In this document: positions 1-8,600 of the stretch, one piece after another
Layout: each line of letters begins with the position of its first letter
How positions within the stretch are numbered: the stretch's first letter is position 1
Assembly (NCBI GenBank): GCA_964473105.1
Contig: CAYYNQ010000044.1
Coordinates: forward strand, 1-12,365
DNA from: CAYYNQ01 sp964473105
GTDB lineage: Bacteria; Sumerlaeota; Sumerlaeia; MVZB01
Reading direction: 5' to 3'
DNA length: 12,365 nt
Translations under genes and position numbers: made by a program
Notes under the pieces: model-generated
The model's input: only the letters and a program-made list of their open reading frames with translations
What the model was told of the DNA's origin: nothing
Databases searched by the model: none

Positions 1-1
1 T

Positions 2-1024
2 GAGGAGCAGATCCCCGATCACGTCGTGGTGGATTTTGACGGGGGGTCATTGCTGCCGGGATTCCTGGAGTATTCCAACGCCTTCTCGCGTAGCGCGGAC
101 GAGGCCTCGTCCGGTGATGCGAGCCTGTTGCTCAGGGCGCCCCGGTCAACCGGGGCAGTTGAAAAGGTTGTCGGGGGTGATATTGCTCGGGTCAAGGTTC
201 CCCCGGGCACCGAAGCCTTTGCCCTTTCGATGAGGACCCTTTTAAGCAATACGGGTTTGGGAAGACTGGTGTTGAGGGCAGATTATTTTCATGAGGATAG
301 AGCCAAATCGCATGAAATACCCCTGGCGGATATTTCGGGAACAGGGAGTGGATGGACCGAAAACAATTATGAACACAAATTGGATCCAGTGGACACAGGA
401 TCCATGACTCTGGCAATTCATGCAGGCTTTCACAACAGTTTGACGACGAATGCTGACAGTATGGTTTACATCGATGATATCGAACTCATTTTTCTTCGAC
501 CCGATCCGCCACATGTATTGAACCTGGATTTCGACACACAATACCGAACTCCCTGGCCAATCAGGAGATCCAAAATGATTTTACGCAGTCGGGATGAGGC
601 CGTATCCGGTGCCTTCAGTTTGTTGTTGGCGGGCCCATCCGTGCACGGTACCGAGAACAGGTCCGTCGGCGGCCTGATAACTCGTTTTGATATCCCTGAA
701 GGCCGCAAGAATTATGAGGTCTTTATCAAGACATGGCTTAAGGAGTTGAATCAGGGAGCGCTGGTTTTGAGGGTGAAATTAATCGATGAGTATAAAAGGA
801 ATGCACATATAAGAGGGGGCAGGACGGTGCTGGAAACAAGACTGGGTCAAATCAATCATCTTGAACATGGATGGACGGAGCACAGGTTTCAAGGCAGTCT
901 CTATATTGCGCCGAGGCATGAAAACGTGAAATCAATAGCCCTGTATGCGGAACTCGACAGCCAGTCCCAAGATAAGGTCCGGGGGCAGGCTTACCTGGAT
1001 GATCTCAAAATCGTTTTTCATTAA
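2..1024 (+). CDS. Tandem CBM-like (jelly-roll) domain protein, 3' part
   Basis: The reading frame is open to the left edge (codons from base 2 read EEQIPDHVVVDFD), so the true start lies outside the window. The GTG at 26 has no ribosome binding site and is not the likely start. About 340 residues are visible, ending in TAA. They form two diverged copies of one module of roughly 155-170 residues. Each copy runs from a V/L-x-DFD strand, through DEA-SG-x-x-SLLL, a VGG-x-I-x-R motif, an LVLR strand and GWTE, to a terminal Y-I/L-DD strand. Terminal 'YIDDIEL'-type strands after an aromatic or charged beta-rich stretch are common in carbohydrate-binding-module-like sandwiches such as CBM4/9. That assignment is by pattern only, and no catalytic domain is visible. 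The missing N-terminus may hold a signal peptide or an enzyme domain. It probably acts outside the cytoplasm, by analogy with the fold. The reality of the gene is well supported; its function is not. Confidence 0.75.
   Translation, partial: EEQIPDHVVVDFDGGSLLPGFLEYSNAFSRSADEASSGDASLLLRAPRSTGAVEKVVGGDIARVKVPPGTEAFALSMRTLLSNTGLGRLVLRADYFHEDRAKSHEIPLADISGTGSGWTENNYEHKLDPVDTGSMTLAIHAGFHNSLTTNADSMVYIDDIELIFLRPDPPHVLNLDFDTQYRTPWPIRRSKMILRSRDEAVSGAFSLLLAGPSVHGTENRSVGGLITRFDIPEGRKNYEVFIKTWLKELNQGALVLRVKLIDEYKRNAHIRGGRTVLETRLGQINHLEHGWTEHRFQGSLYIAPRHENVKSIALYAELDSQSQDKVRGQAYLDDLKIVFH
23..1021 (+). repeat. Two tandem diverged protein-domain copies
   Basis: Copy 1 spans about 23-493 and copy 2 about 515-1021. 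Aligned landmarks in order are DFD, S-x-DEA-SG, SLLL, SVGG/VVGG with I-x-R, P-x-G, LVLR, GWTE and YIDDIELIF against YLDDLKIVF. The copies are similar at the protein level but not obviously at the DNA level, so the duplication is old. The middle of each copy differs in length and charge, as expected for ligand-facing loops. Confidence 0.7.
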
Positions 1025-1187
1025 GGTTCTGGATATCTTGCGCCTCCGTTGACGCGACGGAATTCCCATGCGAGCCATGTTTTCCACGACCTTGGATGAT
1101 GTTCATATTTAGTTAAGCCAATTGATTGTGATTTCTGGCCTGTGCCTTGTTGGAGTGGGTTCTGACTTTTCATAAAAGGGGAGCGAA

Positions 1188-1298
1188 ATGTTTGGTGGTG
1201 ATATTCTCGGGAAGGGGTTAATATTGACAAATGATGAGATCAGCCAGACCATTCACCTTCGCCTTTCTGCTGGGGTATCTTTTTTCCCCGACAGGTGA
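1188..1298 (+). CDS. Possible 36-residue leader ORF overlapping the cytochrome gene start
   Basis: An ATG at 1188 follows a purine-rich stretch (AAGGGGAG at 1176-1183, four bases before the ATG). That spacing is better than for the ATG of the main gene at 1231. The frame encodes 36 residues beginning MFGGDILGKG and ends at a TGA at 1296-1298, inside the signal-peptide region of the next gene and in a different frame. It could be a translational leader that loads ribosomes near the 1231 start, or a chance ORF. No signal peptide or known motif is visible. This is a weak call based only on the ribosome binding site and the overlap. Confidence 0.18.
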   Translation: MFGGDILGKGLILTNDEISQTIHLRLSAGVSFFPDR

Positions 1299-3465
1299 GT
1301 TCGGGGCTCGTGCGGAATCTTCAATTCCCAAGGCAAGCAATCCGACTGAAGTTGTGAACGACAGCGCGATTTCCGGATCGCAAGCCAAGGCCCTTGAAGG
1401 TGAAATGCTCGATTTTGCAAGCGAGGCCTTTGAGGAACATTGCTCGGCCTGCCATGAGTCCGATGGCAACGCGTTCGTCCCCAAGCTGAACCTGGTCGAT
1501 CATGTCTGGCGCCATGGCGGTACACTCGCGGATATCCAGAAGGTCATTCGCGAGGGCGTGCCCGGGACTAAGATGAAAGCCCATCGGGAAAAGTTCAATG
1601 ATCAACAGATTGATGCGCTAGCCCGTTATATCCAACTCCTCGGCAGGAAGATGCATGCCGTCACAACCGAGTCTGGCAGGGCGGAGGCTACGGAGCTTAC
1701 CGACCGCGTTGCCCCGAGGCTGCCGCTGGAAAATCCGGGAGAGATTTTCGAGAGCGACAACCTGATCGACCGCCATATCTTCGGCAAGATAAAACGCGAC
1801 GACATTCCGCATGCAGGCCGTTCCAGTGACAATGAGTTCATTCGCCGAGTTTACATCGATCTTTGGGGTCGACTGCCCGACATGGATGACGTGACCAAGT
1901 TCCTGAATGACACCGATCCGGAAAAACGCACCAAGCTTATCGACTATTTGCTGGGCCTCGATTTCATGGGGAAGTCGGGAAATGATGATTACAAGGGTCC
2001 TTGGCTTGTAAAGGAACCGTTCAACAACCGCTGGGCATATTTCTTCGGGGATTTGTTCAGAAACACGGCCCAGGGCAATGCAGGCCACTTTCATACTTAT
2101 ATCCACCAGTTCGTGAAATATAATCTTCCTTATGATTATATTGTCAGGGATATTTTGACAACCACCGCGATCCATAACAGCATATCGGGGGCATCGGGAT
2201 TCCTGGTCCGTCACCAGGTCGATGGTCTTCGTTGTGCGGATGTCATGCATGAAGACACCTGTGACGAGATCGCAATGTATACCACGAAGCTGTTTCTCGG
2301 GGTGAACCTTGAATGTGTTTCCTGTCATGATGGCGCCGGTCACCTTGACAAGATCAATCTGTGGCTGTCACAGCGTAAACGGGTCGAGTTCTGGCGCCAG
2401 GCGGCCTTTTTCGGAAACCTGCGGATCATCCGGCCCGGTTTGGTTGGTCAGGAGTTCACCCTGTTGGAAGGACGTACGCTACGGCCGGAAAACATCTGGC
2501 AGGGAAAGATTGCAAATCATGAATTCAAGACCCCGCCCAACGAACAGGGTGGCATGGGTTACAGGATGGAAGCACCCAGCGTTCTTCGGGTGGATCGAGA
2601 TCCAACGGCCGATGTCTATCCCGAGTTTCTGTTGACCAAGGAAAAGCCTTCCGATCCTCGTTACATGCGGCAGGAATATGCACGCATGATTACCTCGAGT
2701 TTCCAGTTTGCCAAGGCGACGGCAAACCTGATCTGGACGCAGTTCATGACCGTTGGCATTGTCGATCCTCCGCTTGATTGGGATCTGGCCCGTCAGGATC
2801 CGCAGAACCCGCCGCCTGCGCCCTGGACCATCCAGCCCACACATCCGGAACTGCTGGATGAATTGGGCCAATATTTCATTGATAACAACTACGATCTGCG
2901 CCTGCTGATGCGCCTGATCTGCCAGTCCCAAGCCTATCAGATATCCTCACGCTTTGGAGGTGAATACAAGCCCGAATACGACAGTTATTATGCGCGTAAG
3001 CTTGTCAAGCGCCTCTCAGCCGAGGAGATTTATGATGCGATCGTCAAGGCCACCAATGTCTTCGGGGGAAATTTAGAATATGCCCTGGCCCAAGCCACAC
3101 CAAATGCGGCCGACCCGCAGGTCCGACGGTTTCTTGACTTTTTCGGCCAGAGCAACCGCCAGACCCGGCAGGCAACCCGCAAGGGCTCGATCATCCAGGC
3201 ATCGCTGATGCTCAACAGCGACCTAGTCAAGAACAAGGTCCTGCAGTCCACCGAGGGCAGCACCGTGCAGACGCTGCTCAAGCAGGATCCGCCGTTGTCC
3301 AATGAGGAGCTTGTTCAGCAGTTGTACTTGAAAACGCTATCGCGCCGGCCCTCCGGGGAGGAACTGGAATCGGCATCTAACCATATCGGGAAGTATCGAA
3401 ACAAAGGGGTTGAGGACCTCCAGTGGGCACTCATCAACAAACTGGAATTCATCGTCAATTATTGA
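1231..3465 (+). CDS. Exported cytochrome c-DUF1549-DUF1553 protein
   Basis: This 744-residue protein starts at ATG-ATG; a GAAGGGG stretch lies 13 bases upstream, a rather long spacing. Residues 1-29 are a signal peptide (hydrophobic FTFAFLLGYLF, then ARA before the probable cleavage). Residues about 60-135 form a class I cytochrome c domain with C71-S-A-C74-H75 for covalent heme and M115 in PGTKMKA as the likely distal ligand. Residues about 165-390 match DUF1549 (FIRRVYIDLWGRLPD), including a second C362-V-S-C365-H366 motif. Residues about 465-735 match DUF1553 (PTHPELLDELG, KRLSAEEIYDAI, LYLKTLSRRPS). The family is abundant in PVC bacteria and its substrate is unproven. The heme motif implies maturation outside the cytoplasm and a redox role. 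The usual N-terminal planctomycete cytochrome domain seems to be replaced by a short mono-heme domain. It is probably cotranscribed with the DUF1501 gene 47 bp downstream, which is its usual partner. Confidence 0.93.
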   Translation: MMRSARPFTFAFLLGYLFSPTGEFGARAESSIPKASNPTEVVNDSAISGSQAKALEGEMLDFASEAFEEHCSACHESDGNAFVPKLNLVDHVWRHGGTLADIQKVIREGVPGTKMKAHREKFNDQQIDALARYIQLLGRKMHAVTTESGRAEATELTDRVAPRLPLENPGEIFESDNLIDRHIFGKIKRDDIPHAGRSSDNEFIRRVYIDLWGRLPDMDDVTKFLNDTDPEKRTKLIDYLLGLDFMGKSGNDDYKGPWLVKEPFNNRWAYFFGDLFRNTAQGNAGHFHTYIHQFVKYNLPYDYIVRDILTTTAIHNSISGASGFLVRHQVDGLRCADVMHEDTCDEIAMYTTKLFLGVNLECVSCHDGAGHLDKINLWLSQRKRVEFWRQAAFFGNLRIIRPGLVGQEFTLLEGRTLRPENIWQGKIANHEFKTPPNEQGGMGYRMEAPSVLRVDRDPTADVYPEFLLTKEKPSDPRYMRQEYARMITSSFQFAKATANLIWTQFMTVGIVDPPLDWDLARQDPQNPPPAPWTIQPTHPELLDELGQYFIDNNYDLRLLMRLICQSQAYQISSRFGGEYKPEYDSYYARKLVKRLSAEEIYDAIVKATNVFGGNLEYALAQATPNAADPQVRRFLDFFGQSNRQTRQATRKGSIIQASLMLNSDLVKNKVLQSTEGSTVQTLLKQDPPLSNEELVQQLYLKTLSRRPSGEELESASNHIGKYRNKGVEDLQWALINKLEFIVNY

Positions 3466-3512
3466 TATCCTTCTCCCTGATTGAATAGAATAAAGTGAGA
3501 AGAGTCCGTATC

Positions 3513-4883
3513 ATGAAAATTCCGATCCCAACATTAACCCGGAGGAACTTCATGCGCGTCGGCACACTGGGTGTCAGTGGGTTCTCGTTATTGCCGATGT
3601 TGAGGGCGCAGAATGTCACCGCCGGCCGCAAGGTCCAGGCCAAGGGCGGGGCAGAGGTCTGCATCTTCCTCTTCCTGCAGGGCGGTCCCAGCCAGATGGA
3701 CACCTTCGACGTGAAGGAGAACCAATGGACCCCCGAGGACTTCGATATCCAGACGATCCATCAGGGGCTTCGCATGCCGATGGGCCTGCTGCCCGAGTTG
3801 GCAGAACGCCACCAGAAGTACGCGACCATCCGTTCGATGGAGGCTTGGGAGGCTGAGCATGCCCGCGGTACCTATTATCTGCAGGCTGGCCGCATCCTCA
3901 GTCCGGCGCGGCTCAAGGAGATCCCTGCCGTTGGATCAATTGTAGCCTACGAGAAACTCGCCGAGCGCAAGGACAGTGATTTCCTGCCCCCGTTCATCTC
4001 AATGGACATGTCCACGTCCGAGCTGGTCGGCTGCGGCATGTTCTCTTCAAAGACGGCGCCCATGGCGCTGTTCTCCAGCGACCCGCCGCCATTCGTGGTT
4101 GATGAGAGTGAGCGAGCGTCCTACCAGCGCAGGCGGGCCCTGCTGGGTCAGCTGGACCGTGAATGGCGGATGGAAGACACCCACCGCGGCCGAATCTTTA
4201 GCGATATGGACCAATATTATCAGTCGGCCTATCCGATGCTCGAAAACCCGCAGGCAGGGGCGGTATTCCAGATCAAGCCCGAGGACCGTGAACGTTACGG
4301 CAAGTCGGGTGTCGGTGATGCCTTGGTCCTTGCACGCAACATCGTTGAGGCCGATGCAGGGACACGATTTATCTTCGTGGCACATCCCGGCTGGGACTTG
4401 CATGGCAAGGCTTACGACAAGGGCGCGGGTCAGTATAAACTCTGCAATGAACTGGATCCGGCATTGTCCGGCCTGCTCGACGATCTCGAGGCAAGGAAAG
4501 ACAGCGAAGGAAATCCCCTGATCGACAAGACGTTTATCGTCTGCATGGGTGAATTCGGACGGACACCTGGCGAGTTGACCCTGCAGGGAGGACGTGACCA
4601 TCATCGTTACGCTGCCGTGGGGCTGTTTGCCGGTGCCGGGGTTCAGGGTGGCAGGATCATCGGCGGGACCGATGAGGAGGGCGGCCGCGTCAAGGATGTT
4701 GGCTGGCAGCATGACCGTTCAATCTATCCTGAGGATGTGCTCGTGACGATGTATTCAAAGATGGGCATCGACTGGACGAAGAAGGTCAACCAGACGCCCT
4801 CGGGTCGTCCATTTGAATACATCGAGGACATTTCTCCGGAAGGTGCGATGGAGTTCCAGGAAATACACGAACTTTTTTCCTGA
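3513..4883 (+). CDS. Tat-exported DUF1501 family protein
   Basis: I chose the ATG at 3513 (456 residues) over the in-frame GTG at 3495, which lacks a ribosome binding site; GAGAAGAG lies upstream of the ATG. The N-terminus has a twin-arginine signal (LTRRNFMRVGTLG) followed by a hydrophobic stretch to about residue 30, predicting folded export. DUF1501 belongs to the alkaline phosphatase/sulfatase-like superfamily. Family landmarks are G57-G-P-S-Q-M-D63-T-F-D66, a GWDLHG motif, G346-EFGRTP and G359-G-R-D-H363-H364 followed by GLFAGAGVQGG and a GGTDEEG turn. The usual GGPSH is GGPSQ here. The Asp and His residues of these motifs are likely metal ligands by analogy with the superfamily. The enzymatic activity of DUF1501 proteins is not established. 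It follows its habitual DUF1549/DUF1553 partner with a short gap, so the two probably act together in the periplasm. The family call is very secure. Confidence 0.93.
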   Translation: MKIPIPTLTRRNFMRVGTLGVSGFSLLPMLRAQNVTAGRKVQAKGGAEVCIFLFLQGGPSQMDTFDVKENQWTPEDFDIQTIHQGLRMPMGLLPELAERHQKYATIRSMEAWEAEHARGTYYLQAGRILSPARLKEIPAVGSIVAYEKLAERKDSDFLPPFISMDMSTSELVGCGMFSSKTAPMALFSSDPPPFVVDESERASYQRRRALLGQLDREWRMEDTHRGRIFSDMDQYYQSAYPMLENPQAGAVFQIKPEDRERYGKSGVGDALVLARNIVEADAGTRFIFVAHPGWDLHGKAYDKGAGQYKLCNELDPALSGLLDDLEARKDSEGNPLIDKTFIVCMGEFGRTPGELTLQGGRDHHRYAAVGLFAGAGVQGGRIIGGTDEEGGRVKDVGWQHDRSIYPEDVLVTMYSKMGIDWTKKVNQTPSGRPFEYIEDISPEGAMEFQEIHELFS

Positions 4884-4906
4884 TTACGTTTTCTGGCATC
4901 GAACGA

Positions 4907-4924
4907 ATCCTCTCTCAGGAGGAT
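4907..4924 (+). terminator. Hairpin after DUF1501 stop, weak terminator candidate
   Basis: ATCCTCT pairs with GGAGGAT (six Watson-Crick pairs plus one T-G) around a CTCA loop, 23 bases after the stop codon. No T-tract follows, so it is not a textbook intrinsic terminator. It may instead stabilise the mRNA 3' end, or its GGAGG may be a chance Shine-Dalgarno sequence. Confidence 0.25.
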
Positions 4925-4984
4925 ATGCCTTGCCTCGCTGTTGTGGTCATCATGGATTGTCCTGGGACCGATTAAGGGTTAACG

Positions 4985-5470
4985 ATGGGAGAAACCGGGC
5001 ATGACGCGGGAAATCCTTGCGATCCAGAAAATACATGTGAATTTTCCATAATGGTCCCCGATTTTTTGCATCATTCCCGGGTGCATCTGTATGAAAATCT
5101 CATGCAGCGGTTCGCATCATCCGGCCACGGGTCATTGCTGGCCTTTACCCCCGACGACCTGGTCTCCAGCCACCGGTTTCACCGGATGTTCATCATTAGA
5201 CTCGATGGGAGATGGATTCCATATGTCACTGAAACATTTCGGTTATGCATAACCTTCCGGATCACGAATCCCAACGCTGAATTATTGCGGACAGAGGAGG
5301 GTAAGGCCGCTCCCTCATCCCGGAGCCGTGAATTATTCCAACCGATTCATCATCGCGGCGTAACCGCCCGGTTTCATCCCTCCCCCCGTGATGGCCACGG
5401 CATCCGTGATGCCCGGCCACATATGCCACAATATGCAATCAATTCTCGGACGTTACGACAAGAATTATGA
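4985..5470 (+). CDS. Doubtful ORF in the gap, unrecognised
   Basis: An ATG preceded by AAGGG at a workable distance opens a frame of 161 residues. The product is rich in His, Arg and Pro (for example HHSRVH, SSRSREL, HHRGV and PRDGHG), has no signal peptide, no membrane segment and no family motif, and does not look like a folded protein. It may be a chance frame in GC-rich DNA or the remains of a decayed gene. It is listed because it is the longest frame in the gap and does not overlap a better gene. Confidence 0.15.
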   Translation: MGETGHDAGNPCDPENTCEFSIMVPDFLHHSRVHLYENLMQRFASSGHGSLLAFTPDDLVSSHRFHRMFIIRLDGRWIPYVTETFRLCITFRITNPNAELLRTEEGKAAPSSRSRELFQPIHHRGVTARFHPSPRDGHGIRDARPHMPQYAINSRTLRQEL

Positions 5471-5513
5471 ATGATGGCCAGGCAGGTTGAGTGGGATATC
5501 GGGCCAGCTTGCG

Positions 5514-5543
5514 TTGACATATACCCGGGCCCGGATTTAGAAT
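5514..5543 (+). promoter_or_regulatory. Sigma70-type promoter for the C25 peptidase gene
   Basis: A perfect -35 hexamer TTGACA (5514-5519) is followed after 18 bp by TAGAAT (5538-5543), five of six to the -10 consensus. Transcription would begin near 5550, giving a leader of about 65 bases to the ATG at 5615. The spacer contains the perfect 10-bp palindrome CCGGGCCCGG (5525-5534), placed where a repressor could block polymerase. The promoter match is seen in the sequence; the operator role is inference. Confidence 0.5.
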
Positions 5544-5603
5544 TAACGAAGACAGTATTTCGAATCAATTTATGAATTACAGGACGCTCCCGGATATCGG
5601 GGT

Positions 5604-5608
5604 GGAGG
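5604..5608 (+). promoter_or_regulatory. Strong ribosome binding site, C25 peptidase
   Basis: GGAGG ends six bases before the ATG at 5615 and fixes this start, which is directly followed by a hydrophobic signal peptide. Confidence 0.7.
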
Positions 5609-5614
5609 TTTTGA

Positions 5615-8600
5615 ATGCCCGAGAATGTGGGATTACTTTTCAGGTTATGCCTCGCCTGTCTGTTGTTCGGGCTTATTCCGGGCCTTTCAATGTCCATTCC
5701 GCAGATCAAGGTGCTTGTGCAGGAGGATGGACTTTACCGGGTTACTGGAAAGCAGATCAGTGAGCTTCGTCCCGAGATCAGTGAATTCGGTGTCAGCGAT
5801 AAAAAATATGGGACGAACCTGATAACGGATGTCTTCGCTGCGTGTGGAACGGAGATGGATGTTCCGGAATTCGGACCGGTCAGCAGCCGAGGTTTCGGGG
5901 AGTTGAGCGTTGTTGAAACCAAGAGGGAGGGATTGCCGGCAGGTTCCGGGAAGTGGTGCCTGCGCCTTGTCTCGGACAAGGGTAAAGGGCAGGTGAGGTA
6001 CAATACCGAGACACCCCTCAGGGGCAATACCTCATATGTCATCTCATTCCTCATCTATACCATACGGCCGGAGAGCGGCTTCACCGTTTCAGTCATGGGT
6101 CCGGGCACGATTGATGCTACCAATGAAAAGTACGCCTTTCATGACGAGATGTTCTTTTCCGATGGAATGTTGTGGACCCGGATCTTGGCCCGAATTGATG
6201 TGCCGGAGGGTGGTGCGGGAGATTATGCGCTGAAGATCGCGAATTGGGAATGGGATGGCACCAAGGCCCGTACCTGGTATATCGATGAGTTGACCCTTCG
6301 GGAAATCACTCACGTGAGGGAAGGGCGAAAGGCCGTGATGTCCCGGCCTTTCGGGATATCTTTCATCGAGCTGACCGATGTCATGGGTGGAAGGATCAAT
6401 GTGTATCATCGGGGTCGGACAGTTCCCATTGACCTTGTCAACATGGGAAAGGAGGGAAAGTTGAACCCGGGGACAGAAGTCCGGTTTTACGGGGAAATGG
6501 CACGCATGGAGAACGGTGATCGGGATTATTATTCAAACTACAACGCCTATTTTCTGGATTTCAATGGGAAGGATCCACCGCATCGGTTTGAAGTGCAGGA
6601 GGACTTGTCAGAAATGAAAGAGATCGCGAGACCGCATCCGGAAAGCCATATTCGGACCCGACATATTGAGGAGGATCAATTGCTTCGTTACAAGGACCAC
6701 TACGCCGGTCGTTCGACCGACCGGACGTTTTGGAAACAGTTCAGTTACCCGGGGAAAGATTTTCATGTCGAGTTCGATGCAATCGGGGATTATCTGCCCG
6801 ACAGTTCCGAGCCGACATTTGCCAGGATCAAGCTGTGGGGTGGCAGCTTGCTTGAGAATGTCAGGCCGGACCATTCATGGGAGGTGGTGCTGAACGGCTT
6901 CGGTCTGGACACGGTCCAATGGGATGGCAAGTATCCGCTCTTTTTTGATGCGCCGATACCGGGGGGGGTGCTGAAAAGTAACCGTGAGAACCGCTTGGAA
7001 TTCCGGCATGAGGTGTCAGATCAGCTGGTGCCTGATGTAATTCTGCTTGACTGGATCGAACTCGAATATCCGGCACGGTTGCAGCCCGATAATGATTATC
7101 TGGAACTCAATATCGGGCCATCGGACGGGATGGTCCGGGTCGTGACCGAGGCGGGATTCAGTCGGGGGGACACCCGGATCTATGATATTGATAATGGCGT
7201 GAGGGTTGAAAACTCTGCTGAGCGCGGTTGGTTCTCGGGTAAACTGGAGGCTGATTTTGTCATCGATGCTTGTGGGGAATCGAGACGCATTGTGGTTGCT
7301 GGTTCGGAGGGGTGCCTTAAGCCCGACCGCCTGATGCTTCGCGGATCGAATCCATTGGAAAATATCGTGGGGATTCCGGAATACCTGGTAATCACCCATG
7401 TGAAGTTTATGGAGGCGGTCAGGCCGTTGATCGATCTCCGTCGAAGTCAGGGTCTTGAGGTCATGCTCGTCGATGTCGAGGATATTTATGATCGTTATAA
7501 TGCAGGCATCATGTCGCCTTTTGCCATCCAGTCGTTCATTCATGAACTCAAGGAAAAATCCAATGACGGGCGAAGGCTGCGTTACGTGTTTCTGGTGGGG
7601 GGGGCAACATACGATTACCGGGAGGTGACACCTGACTCGAATAATTATGTGCCGACAATCCACAGCAACGCCGTGGGCCACCTGCCGGAATATGCTCCAC
7701 TGTTGTCAGTTGATGATTTTTATATTTATGTTCATCCGGAATATGAGATGGATGAGGCACGTAGTATCGGGTATCAGGCGGAAACCCGTTACACGATATC
7801 GATCGGTCGGCTGCCTTCGACGAATATTGAGTCGGTGGAAGCATATGTGGACAAGGTGATCGAATATGAACAGGCCCAGCCCATGGAGAATCATAAAGCG
7901 CGGGCACTGGTGATTGCGGCGCATGGTTACCATCTTGAGGCGGAGAGATTTAGTGAACATCGGGCAATGGAGGGGTTCACGAAACACATGGTTTTGGCAA
8001 AGGATGATGTCAACGGCGCTGATATCCAGGGCAAGGTCATCAGTTCGATCAACAAGGGCTGTGATGTGCTTTTCTTTGCCGGCCATGGATCCTGGGGAAT
8101 TTGGAAGACCGGCGAGGCCTCACGCGCAATTGACCAGACCGATGTTCTGACCTGCCGGCAGGTGGAGCAGTTGGAAAACAGGGGAAGGTACCCGATTATT
8201 TTTGCGACAACATGTTTCTCGGCGATCTTCGACAATCCCATCGGATACAGTTACGACAAGCGGCATAACCCGACCGGATCGGGGATTGGCGTTTATTTTG
8301 TCGAGTCGCCGGGGAAAGGGGGCATTGCCTGTGTGGCACATGTAGGCAAGGCGGACACGGTCGTGCCAACCCTGCTTGCGCAGCGGATGATGATGGAAAT
8401 GAATCTGAACGGGGCATTACGGCTGGGCGATGCCTTTATCGCCGCGAAGAATCATATGCCAGCACGATTTTTGGAGGATGTGTATGGTATGGCCCTGATC
8501 GGCGATCCGGGACTTTACACCGCACATCGGTTTGGGTTGACCCCGCGGGCTGATCCCTCCCGGAGGGATGCGGAGATTTCGGCTAAACGATCCGTATCGA

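Larger units (their letters stand above)
4884..5614. other. 731-bp gap between DUF1501 and C25 peptidase genes
   Basis: This is the only gap above 300 bp. It holds a small hairpin just after the DUF1501 stop, a doubtful 161-codon frame (4985-5470), a pair of CCGTGATG repeats 18 bp apart (5386-5393 and 5404-5411), and a good sigma70-type promoter with a palindrome at 5514-5543. I see no tRNA, no recognisable riboswitch and no fragment of a mobile element. It appears to separate two transcription units. Confidence 0.6.

Noticed and set aside
1147..1176. TTGTTG with CATAAA 18 bp downstream as a promoter for the cytochrome gene
   Set aside because: Both hexamers match the consensus only partly, and other equally weak pairs exist in the same gap.
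1224..1229. TTGACA just before the cytochrome gene start
   Set aside because: It ends one base before the ATG, so it cannot be the -35 element for that gene; any promoter it formed would start inside the gene.
1618..2343. Minus-strand frame of 241 codons
   Set aside because: It is antisense to the DUF1549 region and shows no family motif or ribosome site; its openness follows from codon bias of the real gene.
3976..4521. Plus-strand frame of 181 codons inside the DUF1501 gene
   Set aside because: It is an out-of-frame shadow with an Arg/Ser/Cys/Trp-rich product.
4047..4712. Minus-strand frame of 221 codons
   Set aside because: It is antisense to conserved DUF1501 motifs and has no recognisable product.
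5386..5411. CCGTGATG repeated with an 18-bp period
   Set aside because: There are only two copies of eight bases, no third unit and no array; it is not CRISPR-like.
7016..7681. Minus-strand frame of 221 codons
   Set aside because: It is antisense to the C25 catalytic domain and His/Ile-rich, without motifs.
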